Counted from the stretch's first letter, positions 36,432-47,544 are shown. The stretch: DNA of 64,000 bases from Arthrobacter russicus (GCF_031454135.1 NZ_JAVDQF010000001.1:1612001-1676000); one strand, 5' to 3'. The notes: generated by a model from the letters alone, not told the origin. A program made the numbers and translations.

Positions 36432-39400
36432 TCAGGACTCGGGGACCAAATATAGGGTTCCGAGCGGCGGCAAAGTGAGCACCGCGGACGCCGTTTTGCC
36501 GTCCCACGGTTCGGGCCCGGCCAGCACGGACCCGCCATTGCCCACCCCGGAGCCACCGTATTCCTGGGCATCGGTATTGAGCACTTCCCGCCACCGGCCT
36601 GCGGACGGCAAGCCGAGCCGGTAGTCGTGGTGCGGTGCGCCGGAGAAGTTCACCACGCAGACCAGCGGTTTGCCCTGCCGGTCCCGGCGGATGAAGGAGA
36701 GCACATTGCGGTCGGCGTCGCTCGCGTTGATCCACTCGAAACCGCTGCCGGAGTTGTCCTGTTCCCACAGCGCCGGCGTCGCCCGATAGGTCTCATTGAG
36801 CTGCCGGACCAGCAACTGCATGCCGCGGTGCGGCGGCATGTCGGCCAGCCACCAGTCCAAGCCGTGCTGTTCGCTCCATTCGGCTTCCTGACCGAACTCA
36901 GTGCCCATGAAAATCAGCTGTTTGCCCGGGTGCGCCCACTGCCAGGCCAGGAAGGCCCGCAGATTGGCCAATTGCTGCCAGCGGTCGCCCGGCATCTTTC
37001 GCAACATCGATCCTTTGCCGTGCACCACCTCGTCATGGCTGATCGGCAGCAGGAAATTCTCGGTGAACGCGTAGGCCAGCGAAAAAGTCGCGGTGTCATG
37101 ATGCCATTTGCGGTTGATTGGGTCTTCGGCGATATAAGTCAGGGAGTCGTGCATCCAACCCATGTTCCACTTCAGGCCGAAGCCCAGACCGCTCTGGTCG
37201 GTGGGCGCGGTGACCCCGGGGAACGCCGTCGATTCCTCCGCGATCATCACCACCCCGCCGGAACGTTTGTAGGCGGTGGCATTGACTTCCTGCAAGAAGG
37301 AAATCGCTTCCAAGTTCTCCCGCCCACCCCAGCGGTTCGGCGCCCACTCACCGGCTTCGCGCGAATAGTCGAGGTAGAGCATCGAAGCCACCGCGTCCAC
37401 CCGCAAGCCGTCGACATGGAATTCCTCGAACCAGTACAGCGCATTGGCGGTCAGGAAGTTCCGGACTTCGGACCGGCCGAAATCGAAAATCAGGGTCCCC
37501 CAGTCCGGATGCTCGCCCAACCGCGGGTCGGAGTGCTCGTACAACGGTCCGCCGTCGAACCTGGCCAAAGCCCATTCGTCCTTGGGGAAATGCGCCGGCA
37601 CCCAATCCACGATCACGCCGATCCCGGCGCCGTGCAGCGCATCCACCAGATACCGGAACTCATCCGGGTGGCCGAACCGCGAGGTGGGCGCGAAGTAGGA
37701 GGTCACCTGGTAGCCCCAGGAACCGCCGAACGGATGCTCGGCCACCGGCATGAACTCGACATGCGTGAATCCCAGCCACTGCACGTACTCGACGAGCTCC
37801 CGGGAAAGGTCCAGATAGCTCAATCCGGGACGCCAAGACCCCAGATGCACTTCGTAGACGCTCATCGGCGAATTGTGCGGATCGATGCCGCCCCGCTGCG
37901 CCATCCAGTCCGCGTCCTGGAACTCGTAGCTGGAGGCGGTGACTTTCGACGCCGTCAACGGCGGCACTTCGGTGCCGAACGCCATGGGATCGGCTTTGTC
38001 CTGCCAGATCCCGGCTTTGCCGAGGATCTCGAATTTGTAGCGGCTGCCGGCCTGCGCCTCCGGAATGAAAATCTCCCAGACCCCGGAGGAACCGAGCGAG
38101 CGCATGGCATGGCCACGGCCGTCCCAGCCGTTGAAATCCGCCTTGACCCGGACTGCCTGGGCATTCGGCGCCCAGACCGCGAAGCTCACGCCGTGCACTT
38201 CGCCGAGCACTGAGGGGTAGCTGCGCGGATGCGCGCCGAGCACTTTCCAGAGCTCCTCGTGCCGGCCTTCGCCGATCAGATGCAAATCGACCTCGCCCAG
38301 GGTGGGCAGGAATCGGTAGGGATCGTCGCTCAGCACGTTCGCGCCGTCTGCGTAGCGGGCCTCGATCCGGAAATCCGGGACCTGGCCCGGTTCCTCGGCG
38401 TCCAGGACGGCAACCCACACGCCGCCGAATTCGTGCCGCATCGGCACCGTTCCGCCGGCGGTCCGCACCGAAACCGCCTCGGCCAGATGCCGCAAGGCCC
38501 GGACGGTCACGCGCCCGTGGTCGTCCGGGTGGGCGCCCAGGACCGAGTGCGGATCGTGGTGCAGGCCCGCGGAGAGCTTGGCGAGTTCGTTCGGGCTGGC
38601 CGGAATCGGGCTGGGCCCGGGATGCCGGATCTCATCGGGTGCCATCGGGCTCTCGCTTTCCTCGGAATCCAGGGACCTGAGCAAACGCTGCACGGCGTTC
38701 ACCGGCACATGCAACCAGCTGGGCCGGTTCCGCAGTTCGTACACCACTTCGTAGAGGGCTTTGTCCAGCCACAATGCGAGGAACAGCGGGGAGTTCTGTT
38801 CGATCCGGCCGCGATCCGCGCAATAGGCACGCAAGAATGCAGTGCTGGTCCGTTCCGCCCATTCGCCGTGTTGCTGGCCGGCGGTGGCTGCCGCATAGTC
38901 GATCGATCGGAGCATACCCACCACATCGCGCAATGGGATGTCCGGCGAGGAGCGTTCGGCGACCGGGCGCAACGGCTCGCCTTCGAAATCCAAAACGAAC
39001 CAGCGCAGCCCGGTTTCCCGGGTGCCGGTACGGATCAATTGGCCCAGATGCAAGTCACCGTGGATCCGTTGCAAGCTGGCGACTTCCCGGACCTCCATCA
39101 AGTCCGCCAGGATCTGCTCGATCTGCTCCTGATAAGGCCCGACGACGGCGCCGGCCTGGTCCCAGGCCCACCGGACGCGGCCGGCGAGCGCGCCGAGGAA
39201 TTCCAGCCGGGCGGCCGGGTCGAGTGCGGTTTCGCCCAGCGCGCCGCGCATGGCCGAATGCAGCCGGGCGGTGAGCGAGCCGAGCAGCTCCGCATCCACG
39301 CTGAAATCCGCGGAACCCGGCTGCCCGGCGGTTTCCGCCTGGCCGCCGGCGCTGGAGGCGCTGGCGACGGCCAAATCCCAACCGTCCTCGGCCTCCGGGA

Positions 39401-40130
39401 CCAATTGGTGCAGCACGCTCAGGCTGCCGAAGTCCTCCGGCCGCACCGGGGCTCCTTCGGCAGCCCAGGAATCCGACCAAACGGCCTGCAGCCAACCGTG
39501 CAGCGCAGGGGTCTCCGCCGAGCCGGCGGCAGTCAAGGCGCGGCCGACCTCGATGTCCGGATTCACCCCGTAGTTCAGCACCCGGAAGAACTTCACGATC
39601 ACCGGGAACCCATGGCCCCGCACGATCACCGAGCTGTTCGACTGTTCGCTGCTGATCGGCCGGATCCTGGCGATCTTGCCGGTTTCGTACCCGGCCCGGA
39701 ACTCGGCCGAGGCGTAGCTCGAAATGCCTTCGGTCTCCGCGCTGTGCTCGGCTTGCATGAATTCGAGCCAAGCCGCGATGAACACCGGATCGTGCACCGC
39801 GTCGTAGATCCACCGGGTACCCAACTCCGGATGCTCCGCCGAGCCCAGCAGGAACCCTTCGGCATCGGGCAGGGGCGCTGAACGGTAGCTCAACGGAATC
39901 TGCAGCACATCGGTGCGGCCGTCGGAGTCGACCGCGACCAAATGGACTTCCAATCCCGGCACCTCGCCGGTCAGGCCAACCGGGGCCGCGAGGGTGAAAC
40001 CGCCCACCCGGCGCAGCCGCACCCCGTCCGATCCCCCGGCCTGTGCCGGCTGGTTTTTCGCCGGGAACCAACGCCGGCCGGGCAACCAGGCTTGCAGCAG
40101 TTCGGGGATCGTCGGAGTGCGGCTCGGCAT
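36432..40130 (-). CDS. glgB: Maltokinase-glycogen branching enzyme fusion (Mak-GlgB)
   Basis: 1232 residues. Residues 1-490 are a maltokinase (Pep2/Mak) module: the N-terminal cap [16 protein letters not shown], then a kinase-like half with [12 protein letters not shown] (about 355) and [10 protein letters not shown] (about 375). Residues about 505-1232 are a complete GH13 branching enzyme: CBM48 ([12 protein letters not shown]), [16 protein letters not shown] with the nucleophile Asp, [11 protein letters not shown] with the acid Glu, and [11 protein letters not shown]. It would phosphorylate maltose to maltose-1-phosphate for GlgE and then branch the glucan that GlgE makes. The ATG overlaps the treS stop (TGATG). 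In most species these are separate genes. Confidence 0.94.
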   Translation of the reverse strand: MPSRTPTIPELLQAWLPGRRWFPAKNQPAQAGGSDGVRLRRVGGFTLAAPVGLTGEVPGLEVHLVAVDSDGRTDVLQIPLSYRSAPLPDAEGFLLGSAEHPELGTRWIYDAVHDPVFIAAWLEFMQAEHSAETEGISSYASAEFRAGYETGKIARIRPISSEQSNSSVIVRGHGFPVIVKFFRVLNYGVNPDIEVGRALTAAGSAETPALHGWLQAVWSDSWAAEGAPVRPEDFGSLSVLHQLVPEAEDGWDLAVASASSAGGQAETAGQPGSADFSVDAELLGSLTARLHSAMRGALGETALDPAARLEFLGALAGRVRWAWDQAGAVVGPYQEQIEQILADLMEVREVASLQRIHGDLHLGQLIRTGTRETGLRWFVLDFEGEPLRPVAERSSPDIPLRDVVGMLRSIDYAAATAGQQHGEWAERTSTAFLRAYCADRGRIEQNSPLFLALWLDKALYEVVYELRNRPSWLHVPVNAVQRLLRSLDSEESESPMAPDEIRHPGPSPIPASPNELAKLSAGLHHDPHSVLGAHPDDHGRVTVRALRHLAEAVSVRTAGGTVPMRHEFGGVWVAVLDAEEPGQVPDFRIEARYADGANVLSDDPYRFLPTLGEVDLHLIGEGRHEELWKVLGAHPRSYPSVLGEVHGVSFAVWAPNAQAVRVKADFNGWDGRGHAMRSLGSSGVWEIFIPEAQAGSRYKFEILGKAGIWQDKADPMAFGTEVPPLTASKVTASSYEFQDADWMAQRGGIDPHNSPMSVYEVHLGSWRPGLSYLDLSRELVEYVQWLGFTHVEFMPVAEHPFGGSWGYQVTSYFAPTSRFGHPDEFRYLVDALHGAGIGVIVDWVPAHFPKDEWALARFDGGPLYEHSDPRLGEHPDWGTLIFDFGRSEVRNFLTANALYWFEEFHVDGLRVDAVASMLYLDYSREAGEWAPNRWGGRENLEAISFLQEVNATAYKRSGGVVMIAEESTAFPGVTAPTDQSGLGFGLKWNMGWMHDSLTYIAEDPINRKWHHDTATFSLAYAFTENFLLPISHDEVVHGKGSMLRKMPGDRWQQLANLRAFLAWQWAHPGKQLIFMGTEFGQEAEWSEQHGLDWWLADMPPHRGMQLLVRQLNETYRATPALWEQDNSGSGFEWINASDADRNVLSFIRRDRQGKPLVCVVNFSGAPHHDYRLGLPSAGRWREVLNTDAQEYGGSGVGNGGSVLAGPEPWDGKTASAVLTLPPLGTLYLVPES

Positions 40131-41977
40131 CAGGGCATGGACCTCTCTTGGTTCGAAGCCTCGGTCACCGGAATCTGTCCGGTCGCCGGCACTGTCGACG
40201 GCGACGGTTCCGCCGGCGGGCCGGCCACCAACGGCATCGGCTGGGTCAACGGCGAGGCCAGATTCGAATTCGCCGAACGCAATCGCAACCAGAAGAAATC
40301 ATGGCTGCCCAAGGTCAGGGTGAGCAGGCCGTCCTCGCCCACGGTCGGGAACACGGTGCCACCGAAGACATCGCGCAGACCGCGGCCGGCGTATTGCGGA
40401 AGCCGGAGCTGCGTGGCCACCGGGTGCTGCGAGAGGTTGAACACGCACAGCATGCTTTCGGCCAGCTCGCCTTCCGGGTTGTATTCCGGCAGCTCGCGCA
40501 AAAAGGCCAGCACCGAATCCGCGCTGGCTTCCACGTTCTGGTAGCCGCCCAGGCCGAACGCCAAGTGCGCCTTGCGCACGCTCAGAATCTGCCGGGTCCA
40601 GTTCAACAACGAGGCCGAATGCGCTTGCTGCGCTTCCACATTGACCTGGTTGAAGTGGTAGACCAAGGACTGCACGACCGGAAGATAGAGCTTTCCGGGG
40701 TCCGCATTCGAGAACCCGGCGTTGCGGTCAGGCGTCCATTGCATCGGCGTGCGGACCGAATCGCGGTCCAGGAGCCAGATGTTTTCGCCCATGCCGATTT
40801 CATCGCCGTAGTAGAGGAACGGGCTCCCGGGCAAGGCCAGCAGGAGCGCGTTGATCAGCTCGAGTTCGGCCCGCGAGTTGTCCAGCAAGGGCGCCAGCCG
40901 ACGCCGGATGCCGACGTTCGCCCGCATCCGGGAATCCGGTGCATACCAGCCCAGCATCGCTTCGCGTTCCGCCGGAGTGACCATTTCCAAGGTCAGCTCA
41001 TCGTGGTTGCGCAGGAAAGTGCCCCATTGCGCCCCTGCCGGGATCGCCGGAGTGTCCTTCATGGTTTCGATGATCGGTGCGGCCTTCTGGTCGCGCAGCG
41101 CGTAGAACAACCGGGGCATGATCGGGAAGTGGAATGCCATGTGGCATTCAGGCTCGGCGGCGGTGCCGAAATACTCGACAACTTCGCCCGGAGGCTGATT
41201 CGCCTCGGCGATGATCACCCGTCCGGGGTACTCCTGGTCCACCATCGCGCGCAGGTCCCGGAGGAAGTCATGGGTTCCGGGCAGGTTCTCGCAATTGGTG
41301 CCTTCTTCTTCGAACAGATAAGGAATCGCGTCCGCCCGGAAACCGTCGATGCCCTGGTCCAGCCAGAACCGGACCACATCGAAGATCGCCTCGACGACCT
41401 TGGGGTTTTCGAAATTGAGATCCGGCTGGTGGCTGAAGAAGCGGTGCCAGAAGAACTGCCTGCGGATCGGGTCGAAGGTCCAGTTGGACTCTTCGGTGTC
41501 GATGAAGATGATCCGCGCGTCCTGGTATTTCTCGTCGGTGTCGCTCCACACGTAGAAATCTCCGTACGGGCCCTCCGGGTCTTCACGGGAGGCCTGGAAC
41601 CAGGCGTGCTGGTCCGAGGTGTGGTTCAGCGGCAGGTCGATGATCACCCGCACGCCGCGGGCGTGCGCCTCGGCGACCAGGCGTTGGAAGTCGGAAAGCG
41701 TGCCGAACTCATCCAGCACCTGGTAGTAATCCGAGATGTCGTAACCGCCGTCGCGCAGCGGGGACTGGAAGAACGGCGGCACCCAGAGGCAGTCGACGCC
41801 CAGCCATTGCAAGTAGTCCAGGCGCTCGATCAAGCCGGAGAAATCACCCGAGCCGTCCCCGTTGTTGTCATGGAACGCACGTACCAGCACCTCGTAGAAA
41901 ACGGCTTTGCGGTACCAATGCGGATCATGCTGTAGCCCGGGGGCATTCATGTTGAAGTGCCCGGAGGAAATGCTCAT
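40130..41977 (-). CDS. treS: Trehalose synthase/maltose alpha-D-glucosyltransferase
   Basis: 615 residues, GH13_16. Interconverts trehalose and maltose. Motifs: [40 protein letters not shown] with the catalytic Asp (about 230), [14 protein letters not shown] with Glu (about 270), [12 protein letters not shown] (about 340), and a C-terminal beta domain followed by a Pro-rich tail. No maltokinase is attached; that module is on the next gene instead. The start overlaps the glgE stop by 4 nt. Working order in the pathway: TreS makes maltose, Mak phosphorylates it, GlgE polymerises it. Confidence 0.96.
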   Translation of the reverse strand: MSISSGHFNMNAPGLQHDPHWYRKAVFYEVLVRAFHDNNGDGSGDFSGLIERLDYLQWLGVDCLWVPPFFQSPLRDGGYDISDYYQVLDEFGTLSDFQRLVAEAHARGVRVIIDLPLNHTSDQHAWFQASREDPEGPYGDFYVWSDTDEKYQDARIIFIDTEESNWTFDPIRRQFFWHRFFSHQPDLNFENPKVVEAIFDVVRFWLDQGIDGFRADAIPYLFEEEGTNCENLPGTHDFLRDLRAMVDQEYPGRVIIAEANQPPGEVVEYFGTAAEPECHMAFHFPIMPRLFYALRDQKAAPIIETMKDTPAIPAGAQWGTFLRNHDELTLEMVTPAEREAMLGWYAPDSRMRANVGIRRRLAPLLDNSRAELELINALLLALPGSPFLYYGDEIGMGENIWLLDRDSVRTPMQWTPDRNAGFSNADPGKLYLPVVQSLVYHFNQVNVEAQQAHSASLLNWTRQILSVRKAHLAFGLGGYQNVEASADSVLAFLRELPEYNPEGELAESMLCVFNLSQHPVATQLRLPQYAGRGLRDVFGGTVFPTVGEDGLLTLTLGSHDFFWLRLRSANSNLASPLTQPMPLVAGPPAEPSPSTVPATGQIPVTEASNQERSMP

Positions 41978-44073
41978 TCAGACCGCCTTAGGTGCAGGAT
42001 ATGGGCCGGCTCGAGATGTGCGTCCAAGCGCACATAATTCTCATCCCGCCACTGCCAGCTCTGACCGGTGATGAGCTCGTCCACCGTGAAACTCCCGTCC
42101 GCGTTGAATTCTTCGATGCCAAGCGCGGCCAAGTCGAGATAGACGACGCCTTCGCGCACACTGTGCGGGTCCACGTTGACGACGACGATGATGGTGTCTG
42201 AGCCGGATTCCATCTGGGTTTTCGTTTTGCTGAACGCAACTGTAGCGGGATCGGAAGTCCGGTGCACAGTCAGGTTCGCCAGCTCCAGCAGGGCCGGATG
42301 CTCCCGGCGGATCTGGTTCAGTTTCGCGATGAACGGTGCGAGCGAGCGGCCGGCCTTTTCCGCGCCGGCGAAGTCCCGGGCTTTGTATTCGTATTTTTCG
42401 TTGTCGAGGTACTCTTCGGCACCCGGCCTGGCCACGTGCTCGTAGAGTTCGTAGCCGGCGTACATGCCCCATAGTGGGCTGCCCATGGCGGCGAGCACCG
42501 CCCGGATCTTGAACGCGGCCGGCCCGCCGTATTGCAGGTACTCGGTCAAGATGTCAGGGGTGTTGACGAAGAAATTGGGCCGGTAGAACGACGCCGTCTC
42601 GTGGCTGATTTCGTGCAAATAGGCTTCGATTTCGGCCTTGTCATTGCGCCAGGTGAAGTAGCTGTAGGACTGCTGGAAGCCGGCTTTGCCCAAGGCGTGC
42701 ATCACTGCGGGCCGGGTGAACGCTTCGGCCAGGAACACCACCTCCGGGTGTTTCTTGTTCACCTTGGCGATCAACCACTGCCAGAACCAGAGCGGCTTGG
42801 TGTGCGGGTTGTCCACTCGGAAAATCTTGACGCCGTGGCTGATCCACAGCTGGACGATCCGCAGCACTTCTTTGGCCAGTCCGTCCGGGTCATTGTCGAA
42901 ATTGATCGGATAGATGTCCTGGTACTTTTTGGGCGGGTTCTCCGCATAGGCGATGCTGCCGTCGATCCGGGTGGTGAACCATTCCGGATGCTCGGTGGCC
43001 CACGGGTGGTCCGGTGCTGCCTGCAGCGCCAAATCCAAGGCGACCTCGAGCCCCAATTCGGCGGCCCGGGCGACGAAGTCATCGAAATCCTGGAAACTGC
43101 CGAGGTCCGGGTGGATCGCGTCATGTCCGCCGGCCGCGGAACCGATCGCCCACGGTGAGCCCGGGTCTGCCGGGCCGGCCACCAGCGAATTGTTCGGGCC
43201 TTTCCGGTTCACTTCGCCGATCGGGTGGATCGGCGGCAGGTAAATCACGTCGAAACCCATCTCGGCGACCCGGTCCAAGCTGTGTTTCGCGGTCCGGAAG
43301 TTTCCGCTGGTCCATTCCCCGGTCTCCGGATGCTGCTGCGCGCCTTCGGAACGCGGGAAAAATTCGTACCAGGCGCCGCGCCCGGCCGCGTCGCGCTCCA
43401 CTTTGACCGGATAGCGGCGGCTGACCGTCACCAGGTCTTTGATCGGCCGGCGCCCGACGGCGGCTCGCACCGACTCGTCCAGACCTGCAGCCAAGCGCTC
43501 CGGAACCGGTGCAGCGGTATCCGCCAACCCTGTGGCAGCGGCCGCGAGTGCTTGCCGGTCCGCGCGGGTCCGTGCCGGGTCTTCGGCAGCGTCGGCGAGC
43601 AACGCCCCGCCTTCGGCGAGCATCACCGCTACGTCCACTCCGGCCGCGATTTTCAGCTGGGCGTGATGCGCCCAAGTGGCGTACAGATCTCCGAACGCCT
43701 CGATTTCGAAGCTCCACTGACCGGGTTTGTCCGCGATCAGCTGCCCGGCCCAACGGTCTCCGGGCCGAGCTTGCAGGGTGACCCGCTGCCGCTCCCTGCC
43801 TTTGCTGTCGTAGAGCACCGCTTCGACGCCGATCAAGTCGTGGCCCTCGCGGAAGACCGTCGCGGCGACCTCCAACAGCCCGCCCGGCACGGACTTCGCC
43901 GGGATCCGCCCGTCCTCGAGCACCGGATGCACGGCGCTGATCGGGATCCGACCGATGCTGGACTCGGCCATGGTTTTGGCGGGCTTCGGTGAAGCTGGTC
44001 TGAGCACTGGCGTTCCGGACTGCTTCGCGGCGGCGAAGGTGCTTGCGCGGGGCGTCGGCTGCTCAGTAGTCAC
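41974..44073 (-). CDS. glgE: Alpha-1,4-glucan:maltose-1-phosphate maltosyltransferase
   Basis: 699 residues from the GTG at 44073, GH13_3. Transfers maltose from maltose-1-phosphate to glycogen-like glucan. Seen: the N-terminal domain IPISAVHPVLEDGRIPAKSV, VIYLPPIHPIGEVNRKGPNN (about 275), IFRVDNPHTKPLWFW with the nucleophile Asp (about 415), FLAEAFTRPAVMHALGKAGF with the acid Glu (about 443), and NTPDILTEYLQYGG. The GTG is preceded by TAGCGT and 7 nt, suggesting leaderless expression; an ATG at 43971 is the fallback start. First gene of the glgE-treS-mak/glgB operon. Confidence 0.95.
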   Translation of the reverse strand: MTTEQPTPRASTFAAAKQSGTPVLRPASPKPAKTMAESSIGRIPISAVHPVLEDGRIPAKSVPGGLLEVAATVFREGHDLIGVEAVLYDSKGRERQRVTLQARPGDRWAGQLIADKPGQWSFEIEAFGDLYATWAHHAQLKIAAGVDVAVMLAEGGALLADAAEDPARTRADRQALAAAATGLADTAAPVPERLAAGLDESVRAAVGRRPIKDLVTVSRRYPVKVERDAAGRGAWYEFFPRSEGAQQHPETGEWTSGNFRTAKHSLDRVAEMGFDVIYLPPIHPIGEVNRKGPNNSLVAGPADPGSPWAIGSAAGGHDAIHPDLGSFQDFDDFVARAAELGLEVALDLALQAAPDHPWATEHPEWFTTRIDGSIAYAENPPKKYQDIYPINFDNDPDGLAKEVLRIVQLWISHGVKIFRVDNPHTKPLWFWQWLIAKVNKKHPEVVFLAEAFTRPAVMHALGKAGFQQSYSYFTWRNDKAEIEAYLHEISHETASFYRPNFFVNTPDILTEYLQYGGPAAFKIRAVLAAMGSPLWGMYAGYELYEHVARPGAEEYLDNEKYEYKARDFAGAEKAGRSLAPFIAKLNQIRREHPALLELANLTVHRTSDPATVAFSKTKTQMESGSDTIIVVVNVDPHSVREGVVYLDLAALGIEEFNADGSFTVDELITGQSWQWRDENYVRLDAHLEPAHILHLRRSE

Positions 44074-44080
44074 AAGCAAC

Positions 44081-44086
44081 ACGCTA
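44081..44086 (-). promoter_or_regulatory. -10 box for leaderless glgE
   Basis: TAGCGT on the minus strand ends 7 nt before the GTG at 44073; no Shine-Dalgarno is present. Confidence 0.45.
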
Positions 44087-44157
44087 GTGGGTATCGGTAC
44101 CGAATGCGATGACCACCAGGTGAAGACCACAGGACCTTGTGGTGCGGATGTCGATGC

Positions 44158-45045
44158 TCAGCCCTTGATTCCGCCCGCTGCGGTGAAGCCGACGCCGAGC
44201 CGGCGGCCCATCAGCAGGTAGAGCACCAGCACCGGCAAGGAGTACACCAGGGAAAACGCCGCCAGTTGGCCGTAGGCGACTTGGCCGTATTGCGAGAAGA
44301 AGGTGTACAGGCTCACCGAAGCGGGCAATTTGTCCGGGGAGAGCAGCAGCATGAATGGCACGAAGAAATTCCCCCACATGCCGACGAAGGTGAAGATCGT
44401 CACTACCGAGGTCCCGGGCCGGATCAGCGGCATCACCACGAACCGCAGGGCCTGCAGGCTGCTGGCGCCTTCGGTCCAAGCGCTTTCTTCGATCTCCCTC
44501 GGCACCCCGTCCATGAAGTTCTTCATCAAGAAAATCCCGTAAGGCAGCGCAGAAGCCGCCAGGAAAAGAATTGCGGCCGGCGTCGAATCGATCAAATTGA
44601 CCTGGACGAACATCGCATAGACCGGAACCATGATCGCCGTGATCGGCAGCCCGGTGGCGAACACGATGATCATCAGGAACGGTTTTTTCGCCCGGGAGCG
44701 GTAGCGGGAAAGCGGGTAGGCCGCCAGTGCGGAACAGAACACGGTGAGCACGGTTGCGCCGCCGCAGAGGATGAGTGAATTCAGGATCGGCCGGAACGTG
44801 GTCTTGGTATTGAGGATCGCGTTGAAATTCTCCAGGCTCGGCTGTTGCGGCCAGGCCACGCTCAAGGAAGCGTTCGGGTTGATCGAGGCGAGCAAGACCC
44901 AGAGCAAGGGCACGCAGAAGACCGCGGCGATCAGGAGCAAAGCCGCGCTGCTCAGAACCTTGTCCACCGTGATCGGCTGCTTGGCCGGCCCGGATCGGAC
45001 CGGACGGCGGCCGGTCCGGGCCGCGGGAAGGTCAACGCGGCTCAT
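44158..45045 (-). CDS. Carbohydrate ABC transporter permease (MalG type)
   Basis: 295 residues with about six membrane helices. The EAA-loop motif FMDGVPREIEESAWTEGASS, with L-R-F-V-V-M-P-L-I-R-P after it (about 190-220), binds the ATPase. The N-terminus is long and basic. Together with the permease at 45042 and the binding protein at 45971 it forms a CUT1-type sugar importer lacking an ATPase gene. The start overlaps the preceding stop by 4 nt. An 84-bp gap separates its stop from glgE. Confidence 0.9.
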   Translation of the reverse strand: MSRVDLPAARTGRRPVRSGPAKQPITVDKVLSSAALLLIAAVFCVPLLWVLLASINPNASLSVAWPQQPSLENFNAILNTKTTFRPILNSLILCGGATVLTVFCSALAAYPLSRYRSRAKKPFLMIIVFATGLPITAIMVPVYAMFVQVNLIDSTPAAILFLAASALPYGIFLMKNFMDGVPREIEESAWTEGASSLQALRFVVMPLIRPGTSVVTIFTFVGMWGNFFVPFMLLLSPDKLPASVSLYTFFSQYGQVAYGQLAAFSLVYSLPVLVLYLLMGRRLGVGFTAAGGIKG

Positions 45046-45974
45046 GATTTGTCCTCTTTCGGCAGCAGGCGCAGATAGACCAGGGAAGCGATCGCTCCGA
45101 TCACCAGGAGCAGCAGTGCCACGGCAGCGCCATAACCGAGCTGGCCGAAGCTGAAGGCCTGCTCGTACATGAACAACGGCAAGGTCTGACTGGCGCCGGC
45201 GGGGCCTCCGGCAGTCATCACGTAGATCAAGCCGAACACCGAGAGCGTCTGCAAGGTGATCAACATCAGGTTCGTGAGCACGGAGCGCCGGATCATCGGC
45301 AAGGTGATGCTGAAGAAGCGACGCACTGCGCCGGCGCCGTCGAGCTGGGCGGATTCGCCGATCTCGGGAGGCACCTGGGTCAACGCCGCCCGGTAGACCA
45401 GCATGCTGAAGGCCGTGCCACGCCAGATATTGGCGAAAGCCACCGCCAGGATCGGGAAGCTGATCAAAAGGTCTTGTGCCGGCAGGCCGAAGAACCCCAA
45501 CACCCCGTTGAGCGAACCTTTTTTGCCGAGGAAGGTGTACCAGAGATAACCGGCCACCACCTCGGGCAGGATCCAGGCCCCGATGATGATCGCGCTGGTC
45601 AAGGTGGTGGTGATCCGGCTGGCCGAGCGCATCAGCAAAGCCAGCAGCATGCCCAGGATGTTTTGCCCGATCACCGCGGAGACTATGGTGAAGGCCAGGG
45701 TCAGCAACACCGAATGCCAGAATTGGGCCGAGCCGAAGGCTTGGCCGAAATTGCCCAGCCCGATGAATTCCGGGTCCGCAGCGCCGGCGCCGCGCAATGC
45801 CCGATTGGTGAAAGCCAAGTAGACGCTGTAAATGATCGGGCCGGCCATGAAGGCGAGCAACAGGACGACGGCGGGCAGGACCGGGAGCGCCCGCGTCCAG
45901 CTCCGCTTCCGCCGCGGATCCAGTCCGCGGCGGCCCGGCTGCGGCCCGGCGGCCTGCAGGTGCGCGGCTTTCAT
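45042..45974 (-). CDS. Carbohydrate ABC transporter permease (MalF type)
   Basis: 310 residues, about six helices. The EAA loop reads VPPEIGESAQLDGAGAVRRF, followed by FFSITLPMIRRSVLTN (about 210-240). The second helix pair contains GNFGQAFGSAQFW. The ATG at 45974 overlaps the stop of the lipoprotein gene, giving translational coupling. Confidence 0.9.
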   Translation of the reverse strand: MKAAHLQAAGPQPGRRGLDPRRKRSWTRALPVLPAVVLLLAFMAGPIIYSVYLAFTNRALRGAGAADPEFIGLGNFGQAFGSAQFWHSVLLTLAFTIVSAVIGQNILGMLLALLMRSASRITTTLTSAIIIGAWILPEVVAGYLWYTFLGKKGSLNGVLGFFGLPAQDLLISFPILAVAFANIWRGTAFSMLVYRAALTQVPPEIGESAQLDGAGAVRRFFSITLPMIRRSVLTNLMLITLQTLSVFGLIYVMTAGGPAGASQTLPLFMYEQAFSFGQLGYGAAVALLLLVIGAIASLVYLRLLPKEDKS

Positions 45975-47371
45975 CGTGGACTCGCCCCGGTGACCTGGTC
46001 CGGACCGACGATGGCGGTGATTTGCTGGTCGTATTCCTTCGCGGCCTGCTCCGGTGCGGCACTGCCGGTCATCACCTTTTCCGTAGCCGCTTGGATCGAA
46101 GCCGAAATTTGCGGATAGGCCGCGAGCGCGGGCCGGAAGGTGGCTCCCTCGACCAAGGAACTGAAGAATTCCACGGTCGGCCCGGAAGCGCGATAGACGG
46201 GGTCCTGCGCAACGTCGCGCCGGACCGCGATCCCATTGTCCGCCACGTTGTAGGCCACGGTGTTCTCCTTCGTCATGGCCGCAGCCAGGAACTCCCAGGC
46301 CAGATCGAATTTCTTCGACCGGGCCGGGAACGCCCAGGACCAGCCACCGGACATCGTGGTGTAGCCGCGGCCGGCACCGAATTGGGTGGGCATCCTGGCC
46401 TGCTGCAGCACGGTCGACCACTCCGGCCATTCGGCGACGGCGCCCTTGGCCCAATACAGCCCGAGCCAACCGCCGTCGAGGTTCACGGCGAGTTTTCCGC
46501 CCGGCAACAAGTCGTTGTAGACCATGTCCGCAAGATTCGGATTGAGCGCACGGCTGGTCGACGGGCCCAGGCCGTTCTGGAAAACACTCCGATAGAATTC
46601 CAAACTGTCCCGGAAGCCGCGGCTGCCGGTGACCCACTTCCGGCGCTCCGGATCGTAAAGCCCGTCCGCGGTGCCGTACAGGAGCATTTCGAACCCTTGC
46701 ATCACCGCGGCTTCACCCTGGGCTTTGCTCGAGAGGATGTTGAACGGGGTCACCCCGGGCAAGGCATCGCGCAGCACGGCCAGGTCGCGGAGCAGCTCGG
46801 CCCAGGTCGCCGGCTGCCAGGGCAGCGGCAAGCCGGCCGAGGCGAACAATTGCGTGTTGTACCAGAGGGCGCGGGTGTCGGTTCCGATCGGTACCGCGTA
46901 AACCCGACCGTCTTCACCGGTAACCGCGGTTTTCGCCGAGTCATAGATCTCGGTCCAGGGCTGCCAGGACCGGAGTTTGTCATCGATCGGCCGCAGATAG
47001 CCGGCTGCCACGTCTGATTTCAAAATGAAGGTGTCTTCGTAGACCAGGTCCGGGGCGGTCGATTCACTCGACATCATCAATTCGCTTTTGGTGAAATAGT
47101 CGTTGTCTCCGGCTACCAGCGGAATCAACTGCACGGTAATGCCCGGATTCGCCTGCTGGAACTGTGCACTGACCTTGGTCAGGAAATCTTCCAGGACCTT
47201 TCCGCTACCCCATTGTTTGTAGGCCACCCGGAGCGTATTGCCGGAATCGGCAGCGCAGCCGCTCAGCGCCGGGAGCAGAAACCCAGCCCCCAATGCAGCG
47301 CCCAAAAAGCCTCGCCGGTTCAATGCCCCGGCTTTCGGTTGAATTCTGGCGTCCCGCAAAAGATATCCCAT
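45971..47371 (-). CDS. Sugar ABC transporter substrate-binding lipoprotein
   Basis: 466 residues. The N-terminus has twin Arg before a hydrophobic stretch (NRRGFLGAALGAGFLLPAL) and the lipobox LSGC (Cys at about 39), so it is likely a Tat-exported lipoprotein. The mature part fits the family 1 sugar-binding proteins: ITVQLIPLV, the YAVPIGTDTRALWYN block (about 155) and GGWSWAFPARSKK (about 355). Its location beside glgE and glgP and divergent from glgP suggests maltose, maltodextrin or trehalose as ligand. First gene of the importer operon. Confidence 0.9.
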   Translation of the reverse strand: MGYLLRDARIQPKAGALNRRGFLGAALGAGFLLPALSGCAADSGNTLRVAYKQWGSGKVLEDFLTKVSAQFQQANPGITVQLIPLVAGDNDYFTKSELMMSSESTAPDLVYEDTFILKSDVAAGYLRPIDDKLRSWQPWTEIYDSAKTAVTGEDGRVYAVPIGTDTRALWYNTQLFASAGLPLPWQPATWAELLRDLAVLRDALPGVTPFNILSSKAQGEAAVMQGFEMLLYGTADGLYDPERRKWVTGSRGFRDSLEFYRSVFQNGLGPSTSRALNPNLADMVYNDLLPGGKLAVNLDGGWLGLYWAKGAVAEWPEWSTVLQQARMPTQFGAGRGYTTMSGGWSWAFPARSKKFDLAWEFLAAAMTKENTVAYNVADNGIAVRRDVAQDPVYRASGPTVEFFSSLVEGATFRPALAAYPQISASIQAATEKVMTGSAAPEQAAKEYDQQITAIVGPDQVTGASPR

Positions 47372-47452
47372 CGTCTTCGATGCCTTTACCGGAACAGCCT
47401 AGCAATGAACAGCCCATAAAAACTATCAATTGGCGATAAGCCGCGGCCTGAT

Positions 47453-47467
47453 CAAAAACGCTTTCTG
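47453..47467. promoter_or_regulatory. LacI-family operator-like site A
   Basis: CAAAAACGCTTTCTG, a palindrome-like AAANCGNTTT core, in the 239-bp divergent gap between the importer operon and glgP. Confidence 0.45.
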
Positions 47468-47528
47468 CGCAGCGCGCTGATCGCGGTCCTGATCCCGCCG
47501 GACCCTGCGGACCAGCTGCGGAGCCCGG

Positions 47529-47544
47529 TGAGCAAGCGTTTACA
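47529..47544. promoter_or_regulatory. LacI-family operator-like site B
   Basis: TGAGCAAGCGTTTACA; its last 14 bases match the cre-like TGAAAGCGTTTACA at 12 positions. With site A this suggests a maltose/trehalose-type LacI repressor acting on both transcripts. Confidence 0.5.
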
